Notes: generated from the letters alone by a model not told the origin. Counted from the first letter of the stretch, positions 9,863-17,712 are shown. The stretch: DNA of 24,168 bases from Thalassiosira profunda (GCA_036939355.1 JALLAP010000046.1:1-24168); one strand, 5' to 3'. A program made the numbers and translations.

Positions 9863-10047
9863 GCCGTGGTATTGGAGGGTTGGTGTTGATCTTGGGTGTG
9901 CTTGCTTTTGTTGTTGTAGCGCATTGTACTACGTTCACGTACGATGATATCTACCATCATGCACGCTCCTCTGGTACGATAGCTCCAGCAATAGCTCCTC
10001 CCGCCCTCCCACCCAACCCCACACAAACGTGGCGCCAAGCCGCCATC
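9863..10047. promoter_or_regulatory. Bidirectional promoter region, Nup133 / SET-oxygenase fusion
   Basis: These 185 nt lie between divergent start codons. They hold an AT-richer block (TACGTTCACGTACGATGATATCTACCATCATG, split by short inverted bits such as GATGATATC...) and GGTACGATAG at about 9973. The 10-mer GGTACGATAG recurs on the minus strand near 12790-12800, just after the stop of the same plus-strand gene. No TATA box was identified. Confidence 0.4.
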
Positions 10048-12774
10048 ATGGACGGCGGCACCAACGACGACTTCGTTCCCAAGGGCACGCTCACCCCCCT
10101 AGGGCATCCTCGCACGGGCGGTGCTCGTCCGCTGGATTGCAACGACTGCGGCGGCGGAAAGGATGCACCGACGTCAACGTCCGTCCGGCAGCCATCAAGA
10201 CATCATCGCCCGTGCCTGATCCCCGCGTGGCCGGCCCGGGGCATCTTCGCCGGCGGCTCATCTGCAACACGATGCGGCGATGCAGGATCTCGGAAACGAC
10301 GGCGGAAGGGTAGCGCCAACGCCAACCTTGAGCGACTGCTGCGCGACGAAGTGCGGCAGTGCGATGTGTGCGCCCGGGCGGTGCTGTGGACTCCGTCGAC
10401 GGAGCGACGATACTTCTCGGCCATCGGCCATGCCGACGAGGATGGACCGTCGGAAAAGTCGGTGGCTGAATGTCTGCCTCGATTTATTGAGCGTCACATG
10501 TTATCGGCGTTGCCTCTACCGTGTAGCTTCTGCGCTTCCAATGATAGGAGGAGGCATGAGTGGTGCGGGGCCTTGTACTGCAGCGATGACTGTCGAACGA
10601 TGGGAGAGGAAGCTGTGGCATTGCAGACGCCAAGCATGCCGGTGAACGCAGCTACAAAGCCTACAGATGCAACCCTGCCTCCGCCAAAGCTGTTCTTTTG
10701 CCGGAATCGATTCTTCCGTGCGGTGGAATTGCATGAGGGCAAAAGCGAAGAGGTCACCGGGTTGGCAGACGAGGCAACAGACTCGATGGCGGCCATCGAA
10801 ACCCTTCTCCGAAGCATCTGTGAATACGACGACGCAAATGCTGACACAGACACACGAGTACTGGGTGTCGAGGAGTGCGCCCTTCTGCTGGCCACCATCC
10901 TATCGTGCACCTGCCCCGATACGATTAGCACGCAATCAACGGACAATCAGCCACTGCAAATCATCAATCCGGACGAAGAGAGCTTGGTGGAAGAAATGTG
11001 GGCTATGGCAAGAGCGCATAGGAGCATTTATCAGGAACTGATCAATTGGAGTGGGAGTGGCACGGCAAACGCCCTACCCTTTCCTTCGTATCAGGCATTT
11101 GCGCAGTGTTACCTCGACATCAAGCGAAACTGCCTGCTCCGGGTCGATGCACCAACCCATCCTCTGGGGGCGTATGCAACCAAAACAGTCATTTTGAAGG
11201 ATGAGTTGACGGAAGAGGAACGGGGCTCGGCTCTGGATTTGCTGAAGTGTTCGTGGCTCGACGACGAAACATTTGGCGTGGAATCGATGGACACGCAGTC
11301 CGCCATCTTGAGGTGGAGACGAGCCGCCCATTTCGCTCACTGGGCGTCCAACCCAACAACATCATCGGATCCGGAATCGAAGAGAGTTCAAGCCCTGCTT
11401 CGAAAATCGTACTTTGTCTACTGCCCTTCCATGTTTCGGGGCATGGAACACTCCTGCGCTCCAACGTTGATGCTGACAATCCCTGATTCGTCGACGGGGG
11501 AGCAGTCTAGCAAATCGCCGTTTGATAGATTGTCGTGGTTGGCGTTGCACGATGTTCCAAAAGGAGATGCATCAATATCGAAGTTGGACTCGCTGGAGAG
11601 CGATGCGGCCGTGCGTTCTGCCGACTTTGCTCGGCTAATGGGGAAGGGCCGCGTCTGTTCGTGCATTCGATGTCGTCACGAAAGCCTAGAAACCGGCTCG
11701 TGTGATGCAATATGTTTGAAGGGCGGCGTAGACAGTGAAGGAGGCGTCGGTGCTCTTCATTTCACGAAATGCGAAGTGAAATGTCTAGCAGACCAAGCCA
11801 TGCAGCAGGGACGGTTCGACGATGCTTCAACACTGTACAACATCATACTGAGTGCACATCCAAAGGATGGCGACGTCCTTCATGCGCGGGCGGCCTCATA
11901 CCTTGGAAGAGCGTCGTCTCTTCCATTTGCAGATATCGGGCATTGTCAGGGCCATTTTGTAAAGGCTCAACGTCTGTGGGATGAAGCGGGGCGCATAGAG
12001 GAGTGTGCGTCTCACCCGGAGATTACAGTGCAGGTGTCAAAGCAACGCGTGTACAAAACATCTTATCAGCACCCAAACGGAGAAGAGACGGCAAATGGTG
12101 GTTTCATTGCATTTACTACTCATCTGGATGGAAGGTGCTTCGTTACTAGCGCCCCCGTGATCTCGCCAGAGGAGTGTCAACGTGCGATCAAGAGTGCGGA
12201 AGAACATGCCACGAAAAGTAGTGGTGGCTGGACGACGTCTCGGCATTACGCCGTTCCAACGACCGACATTCCTATTCACGAGCTGACGTCGCTGCACCCG
12301 TGGTTCTGTAAGCTTTGGGCGGCAACAATCCGCCCGTTGCTCCGTCAACAATTTCTGCTCGACGAGCCTCCGCAGCGTGATATTTTTGTCCACGACGCCT
12401 TTTTGGTTCGATACGACGCCGAACGCCAGCGATACCTGCCTCCGCACGTCGACGAGTCCACCCACAGCTTCATACTTGCTCTCAACGATGGCTTTGAGGG
12501 TGGAGGCACGTATTTACACGCTCTCGGCAAAACTCTGGCGCCGTCGGTGGGAGGCTTGGTGAGCTTTTGCGGGGGAGAAGTGCTGCACAGCGGCGATCCC
12601 GTGGTGAGCGGCACGAGATACGTCATCGCGGCGTTCTGCTATATCGACCTCGCCGGTGGAGGGGTCGAGATGTCGCATAAGCCACCCAACTTGAAGGGCA
12701 TATTTCACGACAAAGGACGAGATGCTGAAGACAAAGGCCAATCTTTTTCGTTTGGCTTCGGGCTTGATAGTTGA
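10048..12774 (+). CDS. SET/MYND (SMYD-like) - TPR - 2-oxoglutarate/Fe(II) oxygenase fusion protein
   Basis: This is an intronless 908-residue protein combining a probable lysine methyltransferase with a probable prolyl-4-hydroxylase-type dioxygenase. The start is ATG 10048 (GCCATCATGG). The frame is open upstream to 9880 without a better ATG. Residues ~70-80 (ARGIFAGG) fit the first SET strand. A MYND-type zinc finger follows with C105xxC108, C159xxC162, C173, C178 and C182 (YCSDDC). The SET core GMEHSCAPT (H468) and post-SET cysteines CSCIRC (537, 539, 542) match SMYD enzymes, with a long insert between MYND and core. A TPR-like helical stretch lies at about 580-650. The C-terminal domain (~695-875) has the 2OG-Fe(II) facial triad H800-x-D802 ... 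H847, plus the 2OG-binding R857 in GTRYVIAAF. Neither catalytic set is visibly broken. The SET asparagine of HSCxPN is replaced (HSCAPT), so methyltransferase activity is less certain than oxygenase activity. Confidence 0.8.
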   Translation: MDGGTNDDFVPKGTLTPLGHPRTGGARPLDCNDCGGGKDAPTSTSVRQPSRHHRPCLIPAWPARGIFAGGSSATRCGDAGSRKRRRKGSANANLERLLRDEVRQCDVCARAVLWTPSTERRYFSAIGHADEDGPSEKSVAECLPRFIERHMLSALPLPCSFCASNDRRRHEWCGALYCSDDCRTMGEEAVALQTPSMPVNAATKPTDATLPPPKLFFCRNRFFRAVELHEGKSEEVTGLADEATDSMAAIETLLRSICEYDDANADTDTRVLGVEECALLLATILSCTCPDTISTQSTDNQPLQIINPDEESLVEEMWAMARAHRSIYQELINWSGSGTANALPFPSYQAFAQCYLDIKRNCLLRVDAPTHPLGAYATKTVILKDELTEEERGSALDLLKCSWLDDETFGVESMDTQSAILRWRRAAHFAHWASNPTTSSDPESKRVQALLRKSYFVYCPSMFRGMEHSCAPTLMLTIPDSSTGEQSSKSPFDRLSWLALHDVPKGDASISKLDSLESDAAVRSADFARLMGKGRVCSCIRCRHESLETGSCDAICLKGGVDSEGGVGALHFTKCEVKCLADQAMQQGRFDDASTLYNIILSAHPKDGDVLHARAASYLGRASSLPFADIGHCQGHFVKAQRLWDEAGRIEECASHPEITVQVSKQRVYKTSYQHPNGEETANGGFIAFTTHLDGRCFVTSAPVISPEECQRAIKSAEEHATKSSGGWTTSRHYAVPTTDIPIHELTSLHPWFCKLWAATIRPLLRQQFLLDEPPQRDIFVHDAFLVRYDAERQRYLPPHVDESTHSFILALNDGFEGGGTYLHALGKTLAPSVGGLVSFCGGEVLHSGDPVVSGTRYVIAAFCYIDLAGGGVEMSHKPPNLKGIFHDKGRDAEDKGQSFSFGFGLDS

Positions 12775-13093
12775 CCGTCGATCGACTACTATCGTACCAA
12801 CCAGAAGAACATATAGGGTGCGTTCAGGAAGAGTCTCGCTGAACTGCAGCTGCGCGGCAAGTACGGGAAGAGCACGCAGGAGGAGAAGGGAGGCAAGGAC
12901 GTGGCGAGCGGCAACGCAATAGGGGCCGGGCTCGGCTTCCTAAGTTCGATGTTGACGAAGAACAGATAACTTAAGATCTTAGTCTCTCTGTTGGCTGTAT
13001 TGAATGCTATCGGTCTATTCTCACGAAGGGTTGGGGCTTGTCAGACGCCCTTCGGAGTCTTTCAGCTCCTAAACTTCAGCTTGGCATTCCAAG
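12775..13093. other. Convergent intergenic region with a coding-like fragment
   Basis: These 319 nt lie between the stops of the SET-oxygenase fusion (plus) and the kinase (minus). The left half holds the short open segment listed separately (12817-12969). The rest (12970-13093) shows only a T-rich stretch and a small imperfect hairpin around CAGACGCCCTTCGGAGTCTTTC. No AATAAA is evident. Confidence 0.4.
12817..12969 (+). pseudogene. Coding-like orphan segment, possible terminal exon or gene remnant
   Basis: An open segment of 50 codons with no ATG at its start lies between TAG (12814) and TAA (12967). Its translation, ending GAGLGFLSSMLTKNR, has balanced composition unlike the Arg/Ser/Pro-rich noise frames nearby. 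Sites TATAG, TTCAG and CTGCAG just inside or before it could serve as splice acceptors. I do not recognise the family and see no donor exon in the 3' end of the preceding gene. It may be a last exon of an unannotated transcript, a remnant, or chance. Confidence 0.25.
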
Positions 13094-14364
13094 CTACGCC
13101 ATGCTTCTCTCCAAGACGACTCGGATTGCGCTCATGGAAGGTCGATTCGAGTGATCGATGGAAAGGCTCTCGCGTAACAAATCTCTGACGACCCGGGGCC
13201 ACTTCGCCTCTAAGGGTGGGCGTTCTTTCTTCCAGATGATCGTGCGGGCTAGCTCCTCGGAGTCCTTGCATCCTGCAAAGGGCCGCTGGAGGCTCAGCAG
13301 CTCCCACAGAACGAGAGAAAAAGACCACACGTCGTGGCCCTTGCCGTACGGATGCTGCAAAAGCACTTCAGGCGAGGAGTATCTTGGTGATCCGGCGATG
13401 GACATTGTGAAGACGTCGTTGTCCACTGCCTTTGCCGGCGGCAATACTCCAGCGAGGCCAAAGTCGAGCAGGCGGACGTTGCCACTGGAGTCGAAGCCGA
13501 CGTTGTCCGGCTTCGTGGGAAGAGTGGAAACGAGATGAGATATTGTACTGTACCTGGCGAGCAATAGCATTCCAAGCGCATAACTTGCAGCTGTCCGCTT
13601 GCAGCACATACCTTCAAATCGCGGAACAGGATGCCATTGCTGTGCAAGTATTCCACCGCGGAAGCGAGCGATGAGGCCATGCCCATCTTGGCCACGAACG
13701 AAGGCGGGCTCTCTTCCGTGTCAGAGGAGCCTACGCGACCTCGCTTTAGCAGCTTCATCGGGTTCTGAGCTCTTGCCCTGCTCTCACTCCATATCTTCAA
13801 TCGCCGGTCCAGCGTCGTGTCCAGCCGCTCGAGGACGATGAAGTATCCCTCGCAACCGTCGAGGAAGGCGTCGTGGCCGCGAGCGCAGATGCCGTGAATC
13901 TTGACGACGTTCGGGTGGTCGAGGGCGCTGAGCATCTCGGCTTCGTGGCTGATGTCGTAGGCGGCGGCAGGGAACCGCTCGCTCTCCTCCAAGCTTGGCT
14001 TGAGGTGCTTGATCACATACTTGGAGTCCGCGTCTCGGGCCATAGCTTCTCGCTTCCGCTGCTCCTCGGGGGTGTAGCAGCCCCCGCGGGACAGCTGAAA
14101 GGCCTTGATCTCGTAGACATCCGAGAAGGAACCCGATCCTATCCTGCGACCGGTGAAGATCTCGTCGCGCTCGAAGGGCGCCACGCAATCGAGCGCCACG
14201 CAACGGAGAGTGCTGGCGGAAGCCTTCTTCCAGAAATCGTCGCAGCCCTCCTTCGAGGCTTGTCGGGCGAGCCGCCGATTGCCGAGGCGATCCGCCATGC
14301 CGTCTCTAGGGCCGTCGATGGGTGCAATCCGCCGCCGCTGCGCCGGAAGCGGGTGAAGTTCCAT
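13094..14364 (-). CDS. Protein kinase (Ser/Thr or TKL-type), two exons
   Basis: This is a protein kinase of about 389 residues. Exon 1 runs from ATG 14364 to 13612 and exon 2 from 13510 to 13094. The 101-nt phase-0 intron splits the catalytic loop between DLK and PDN. The frame is open 5' of the ATG to 14610 but has no other ATG, so MELHPLPAQRRR is the chosen start. The kinase domain (about 70-385) has the Gly loop IGSGSFSDVY (75-84), ATP lysine K119 in VIKHLKP, helix C HEAEMLSALDHPNVVKIHG, the catalytic loop FRDLKPDN (D249), DFG (D267) and an activation segment ending AGSPRYSSPEVL, then DVWSFSLVLWELL. HRD His is Phe. The DLKPDNVGFD...LLDFGLA pattern is common in stramenopile kinases. No N-terminal sensor domain is visible; the substrate is unknown. 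Confidence 0.88.
13511..13611 (-). other. Intron of the protein kinase gene
   Basis: This 101-nt intron has donor AAG|GTATGT, acceptor CACGAAG|CCGGAC, and is phase 0. It falls exactly between DLK and PDN of the catalytic loop, so splicing regenerates RDLKPDN. Motif continuity makes the boundaries secure. Confidence 0.9.
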
Positions 14365-14848
14365 CGTTTTGGCCAAATGCGAGGAGGTCTTGATGATAAG
14401 GCCCTTGACGGCAGATTCAGGAAGGGAGGCGGCGGTGGCGGTCGATGGAGAGATCGATGTGCGTGCGAGGTATTCGTGGAATTTATGAGAGCGGAGTGAA
14501 AGTTGAGGCGACGGCGATGCAGAGGGGCGGCAGAGGGATCGGGAAACCACGCAGACGGAGGGGCTGTTGATTTCGGTGTGCCCCCGCTGATTTGAACTGC
14601 TTCTCTTCACTCAACCCCCGCCGCCGGGAGTTCGCATTTCCCATCCTGCAGTGAGACATGAGATACAAAGTACTGCCCAACTTCGCCCACAAGAAGTAGC
14701 ACTGCAGTTTTCAGCACCGGAACTGCCTGAGAATGACGAGTCATTCTTCCCTGAGAAGGAAAAAGAGCCTGCTCTTCGTTCACAGCCACCAGTTTGGGAG
14801 AACTTGCAACTTGCAATACAGGCACAGGCATGTGGGGGCTGTGAGCCA

Positions 14849-15046
14849 ATGGCTGATGCAGTCGTCGTCCTGAGGCTCGCCGGGGTCCGCGCGGAGCTGG
14901 GCCCGGCCGCCCTCGAGCGGCGGATCGCCGGCGTTCTCTCCCTGCCGCCGCCAAGCGTGACGGTAACGATCGATGATGGCAACGGTGCAACCATCGTCGT
15001 CTCTATCTACCCGGAGGGAGATGATACCTATTTGAATTTGGTTTGA
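14849..15046 (+). CDS. Possible small CDS or gene fragment of unknown function
   Basis: ATG 14849 opens 65 codons. The frame is open back to 14651 (CCTGCAG at the edge could be an acceptor). The residues LRLAGVRAELGPAALERRIAG and PPSVTVTIDDGNG read like the small alpha/beta 'xxELERxxAxxLGVPPxxVxVT' modules seen in many protist proteins. That resemblance is by eye only. It ends within the AT-rich repeat, suggesting a truncated copy. It could equally be chance open frame in GC-rich DNA, and an antisense frame (14611-14994) overlaps it. Confidence 0.3.
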   Translation: MADAVVVLRLAGVRAELGPAALERRIAGVLSLPPPSVTVTIDDGNGATIVVSIYPEGDDTYLNLV

Positions 15047-15078
15047 ATTTTCAAATGATTTTTGAAATTTGAATTTGG
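15031..15078. repeat. AT-rich direct repeat with self-complementary core
   Basis: TTTGAATTTGG occurs at 15031-15041 and 15068-15078 (37-bp period). Between them lie further TTTGAA/TTCAAA runs that can pair with each other. It is a sharp AT island in GC-rich DNA, 85-130 nt upstream of the DUF6824-like start, so a promoter or nucleosome-free element is possible. Confidence 0.6.
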
Positions 15079-15162
15079 ATTCGGGTGGTTGGTCATTCCT
15101 TGACGGCGTGTGACACCCGCAGACAATCAGCCGCATCCTAGCCCGCAAACAATCGAAGCACC

Positions 15163-16104
15163 ATGGACATCATGTCGCCCGGAGAGAGAGAGCTAGGGGC
15201 ATTTCTCGACGGCATTTTGTTCTCGCCAGACGGCAAGAGTGAATCGTCTCTCAACGCAAACGTCGGTCCGTCAACGCAAATGCTAGTGATGCCTCAACAG
15301 CCAGTTGTCGTCCCCGGAGGCAAGTCCACTGAGGCTTTGCTGATGTTGGCTACAAAGAAGCCAGCCGAGGGGAGGAAGGCACCAGTCGTCAAGCCTGTGG
15401 TCGAAAAGAAGCCAAAACCAGTCGTGGAAAAGAAGCTTCCGCCAGCTCTGCTGGTCGCCCCTGCCGACGTCACGTCAAAAGACCTCATCTTGCTCTCAGG
15501 ATCCGGTGGTAACGACCGGCCTGCGAAAAAACTGTTTCGTGCGTTGGTCACGTCCAATAGCGGCCACTTTCAGACTCTTTCGACGACGGAGAGGGAGACT
15601 TATGCCACTGAGTTCTGGGCGACGCTGAAGGAGAAGGGGCACCGGTTCCTCAAGCCGAGGTCTAAAGACTACGAGATCCTTGACGACGCGAGATGCATTG
15701 CTAAGATTCATCTTGCGCTAAAGGACTGTCGCACGAACAATGGGGCCCCGCGGGTGGACGTCGCAGCATTCTGCGACTCTTTCGATTACTCTAAGGCGGA
15801 GACCAAGAAGCCGCCGCCGAAGAAGCAAAAGAAGGGTGTTGCCCTGCCTCAGCCTGTCAAGGAGAAGTCTTTCGACGAAACGGCCCGGGCTTCGATCGCC
15901 ACAATGCTGAACAGGCGAGAGTTTGCCAACGCCCAATTGGGCTGGGGCGCGACGAGGAAGCAAGCGTACGAGGACAGGCTGTTGCGGCGTTACCGGATGG
16001 CTGCACAGAATGGCATGTCGTGCCAGGAGTTCTCGAGCCGATTGCTGCCTCTCCTTCTGAAAGAGATTGAGGATGGCAATGGCAAGAAGACCGATGGAGT
16101 GTGA
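15163..16104 (+). CDS. DUF6824-like protein (stramenopile-type, function unknown)
   Basis: This is an intronless 313-residue basic protein. The start is ATG 15163 (CACCATGG). Residues ~107-188 run DLILLSGSGGNDRPAKKLFRALV...TEFWATLKEKGHRFLKPRSKDYEILDDARCIAKIHLALKD. The order of a 'DVLxGRGG' opening, a helical middle, a 'GxRFLK' turn and a 'xDxxARxKIxxALR' end is what I associate with DUF6824, a family expanded in diatoms and relatives and often linked to regulatory proteins. The usual asparagine/histidine-rich 'NHPGN' segment is replaced by NDRPAK. Lys/Pro-rich spacers flank the domain (about 55-95 and 205-230). A basic helical C-terminus (~235-300) might bind nucleic acid. Cellular role is unknown; a nuclear regulator is inference from charge and family. 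Confidence 0.6.
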   Translation: MDIMSPGERELGAFLDGILFSPDGKSESSLNANVGPSTQMLVMPQQPVVVPGGKSTEALLMLATKKPAEGRKAPVVKPVVEKKPKPVVEKKLPPALLVAPADVTSKDLILLSGSGGNDRPAKKLFRALVTSNSGHFQTLSTTERETYATEFWATLKEKGHRFLKPRSKDYEILDDARCIAKIHLALKDCRTNNGAPRVDVAAFCDSFDYSKAETKKPPPKKQKKGVALPQPVKEKSFDETARASIATMLNRREFANAQLGWGATRKQAYEDRLLRRYRMAAQNGMSCQEFSSRLLPLLLKEIEDGNGKKTDGV

Positions 16105-16208
16105 ACAGTCTCTTGTTCTCGGACGTTGAACCCTTGATCCTAGCATACAGTCTATAGTTATTCTCTGGCCCCAATTGTTCCCAGTGCTCGTTGATCGTCT
16201 GCCTGCGT
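16105..16208. other. Short convergent 3' intergenic region
   Basis: These 104 nt lie between the DUF6824-like stop and the UBA-protein stop. No recognisable polyadenylation hexamer or terminator hairpin was seen. Confidence 0.4.
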
Positions 16209-17414
16209 TCAATCGAGGTGCAAATCCTCATTCAGTCCGTAGTCGCGAGCATACGCGCCCCCCGCCCTCGTCGATCCCTGCCGCATCACCTCTCCGGCAG
16301 CCAAACTCGCGCCGGCGACCGCCATCGCACCGGCTCCTGCACGAGGGTTGCCGAGAGCGAGCAGGGCAGCGCCTCCCACCGCCGCCGCGGCCGCCACCTT
16401 CTCCAGAATCCGGTGCTCCTCGTTCGCCTGCCGCAATTGCTCTCCGGCCGCGGAGGCCTTGCATCCCAGCTCTTGGGTGGCGTCCCTCACACGCGCGTCC
16501 GCCTCCTCGCACTGGGTCTGCAAGCTGGACCTGAACCGCTGCGACTCCTCCCGTACGTCGGCGAAGATTTCCCGCGCCGACTGGTTGAGGTTGTGCATGC
16601 ACGCCTGCGTTCTACGGCGGATCTGGTGCTGCTCCTCGAAATCGCGAATGTTGGACTCGACAAAGTCCCACGTTCCACCTTGGGCTCCGGGGCGCGCTTC
16701 TCCCTCCATCTCGCCGATCACGGTGTCGGCGTCGATTTCCGCGTCGCCCGCCCCGCGCAACACTTCGATGGCCCTCTCGATCCGCTCCCTCGCGAATCCC
16801 ATCTGGGAGAGGGTCTCCACGAGCGGATCGGGTTCGTCGTCCGTCTTCTCCTCACCTCCGGTTGGTTTGTCCTCCGCGTCTTCTTCTGCCAAGTCCAACA
16901 GGTGGGCGCCATTCCCCCTGCCTGTCAGGGTCGCCGAGCCTCCCACCTCGGCCAGCCCGGCCGCCTGCGGCGCAGCCTCGGCCAGGGACGGAATGGCAGC
17001 GAGCTTTTGGTTCCCGAAGGAGAATCTGCGGCCGAGGAGGTCCCCGTCCCCTATGCACTCCTGCGTCTCGCGTTCTTGTTCCGCCTCCTCCTCTTCGTCC
17101 TCGACGTCGCTCACGCGAGGGTGGTCCCTGGTGATGGACGACACGGCGCTGGCGTCATCCTCGAGTTCCTCGCCCGCTCGAGGCTCTTCGGCAATTTCGT
17201 CCGCGGTGGCATCGCCCTCGTCCACCTCCTGCAATATTTCTGGAGGCGCCTCCACAGCATGCACCTCCGCCTCCTGTTGCACCGTCTCCTCCTGCTGCAG
17301 CTCCAACTCCGCCTCTGCCGCGAGCAGCGCCGCGTCCTCTCGCCCCGTCACCATCTCCCACGCCTCGTCCTCCCAGTCCTCCGGGTCGTACGGCTTGTCA
17401 TCGTTGATCGCCAT
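16209..17414 (-). CDS. Acidic protein with a UBA-like domain, coiled coil and Ala/Gly hydrophobic tail
   Basis: This is a 401-residue protein from ATG 17414 (CATCATGG). The frame continues upstream to 17462 only through a GTG. Residues 1-160 are very acidic, Glu/Gln/Ala rich. Residues ~195-240 (DPLVETLSQMGFARERIERAIEVLRG, MGF at 205-207) fit a ubiquitin-associated (UBA) three-helix fold, which would let it bind ubiquitin or ubiquitin-like chains. Residues ~250-340 are charged, helical and likely coiled coil. Residues ~343-375 are Ala/Gly/Val rich (EKVAAAAAVGGAALLAL...AMAVAGASLAAGEV) and may form a weak membrane hairpin or buried helix. A soluble ubiquitin adaptor or an organelle-surface protein are both possible. 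Only the UBA call has motif support. The left arm of the inverted repeat lies 80 bp upstream of its start. Confidence 0.65.
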   Translation of the reverse strand: MAINDDKPYDPEDWEDEAWEMVTGREDAALLAAEAELELQQEETVQQEAEVHAVEAPPEILQEVDEGDATADEIAEEPRAGEELEDDASAVSSITRDHPRVSDVEDEEEEAEQERETQECIGDGDLLGRRFSFGNQKLAAIPSLAEAAPQAAGLAEVGGSATLTGRGNGAHLLDLAEEDAEDKPTGGEEKTDDEPDPLVETLSQMGFARERIERAIEVLRGAGDAEIDADTVIGEMEGEARPGAQGGTWDFVESNIRDFEEQHQIRRRTQACMHNLNQSAREIFADVREESQRFRSSLQTQCEEADARVRDATQELGCKASAAGEQLRQANEEHRILEKVAAAAAVGGAALLALGNPRAGAGAMAVAGASLAAGEVMRQGSTRAGGAYARDYGLNEDLHLD

Positions 17415-17712
17415 GATGTTGAAGGGTCGTTGCTGGTCGTTGTTCGCGTTTTGTGGGAGCACGAGCGACGTGTTGAGCAGCCGTGCACCTCCATCCGCTT
17501 CTCTTCCACACGCGAGGGTCTGGCCGTCGTCGCGCTTACCTACCTCGTACGCGATAGTAACTCTCCAGGCTAAAACCCGTGACTCAACAAGTCACGTACA
17601 GACCCTCTCCGACTTCGCCGCCTCGAGCCGCTCGAGCCTCCACTCGCACACATCTCGCGCACCTCCCGCCGGCCTCGCGACCTCCGCCCCGACCTCGCCG
17701 ACCTCCCAGACC
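17415..17712. promoter_or_regulatory. Divergent region with the left inverted-repeat arm and a nested hairpin
   Basis: These 298 nt separate the UBA-protein start (minus) from the transposase start (plus). They carry the left arm of the 29-bp inverted repeat (17494-17522), a 7-bp-stem hairpin CGTGACT-CAACA-AGTCACG (17578-17596), and CAGACCCTC (17599-17607), which is the exact complement of GAGGGTCTG at 17514-17522. The UBA promoter therefore abuts or overlaps the end of the putative mobile element. Confidence 0.6.
17494..17522 (+). repeat. Left arm of a 29-bp inverted repeat (candidate element terminus)
   Basis: The 29 nt beginning TCCGCTTCTCTTCCACACGC and ending GAGGGTCTG are exactly complementary to 23282-23310. 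Looser similarity continues inward (CGTCGTCG against TTCGTCG). It could be part of the terminal inverted repeats of the MULE. I could not see a clean 8-10-bp target-site duplication, so the outer boundary is unresolved. Confidence 0.75.

Larger units (their letters stand above)
14365..15162. other. Divergent intergenic region, kinase / DUF6824-like gene
   Basis: These 798 nt separate two divergent starts. They should contain both promoters. The kinase frame stays open upstream to 14610 without an ATG and may be 5' UTR. A short plus-strand ORF (14849-15046) and an AT-rich direct repeat (15031-15078) are listed separately. Nothing else was recognised. Confidence 0.4.

Noticed and set aside
14365..14610. 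N-terminal extension of the kinase
   Set aside because: The frame is open but has no ATG; the apparent start is a GTG. Treated as probable 5' UTR, though an upstream exon cannot be excluded.
17440..17493. TTGTGGG near both ends of the inverted repeat as a target-site duplication
   Set aside because: The left copy is about 35 bp from the repeat arm and the right copy 6 bp, so they do not flank the arms symmetrically.
16191..17573. 460-codon plus-strand open frame
   Set aside because: Antisense to the UBA-domain gene, with no recognisable domain; the minus strand has the coherent protein.
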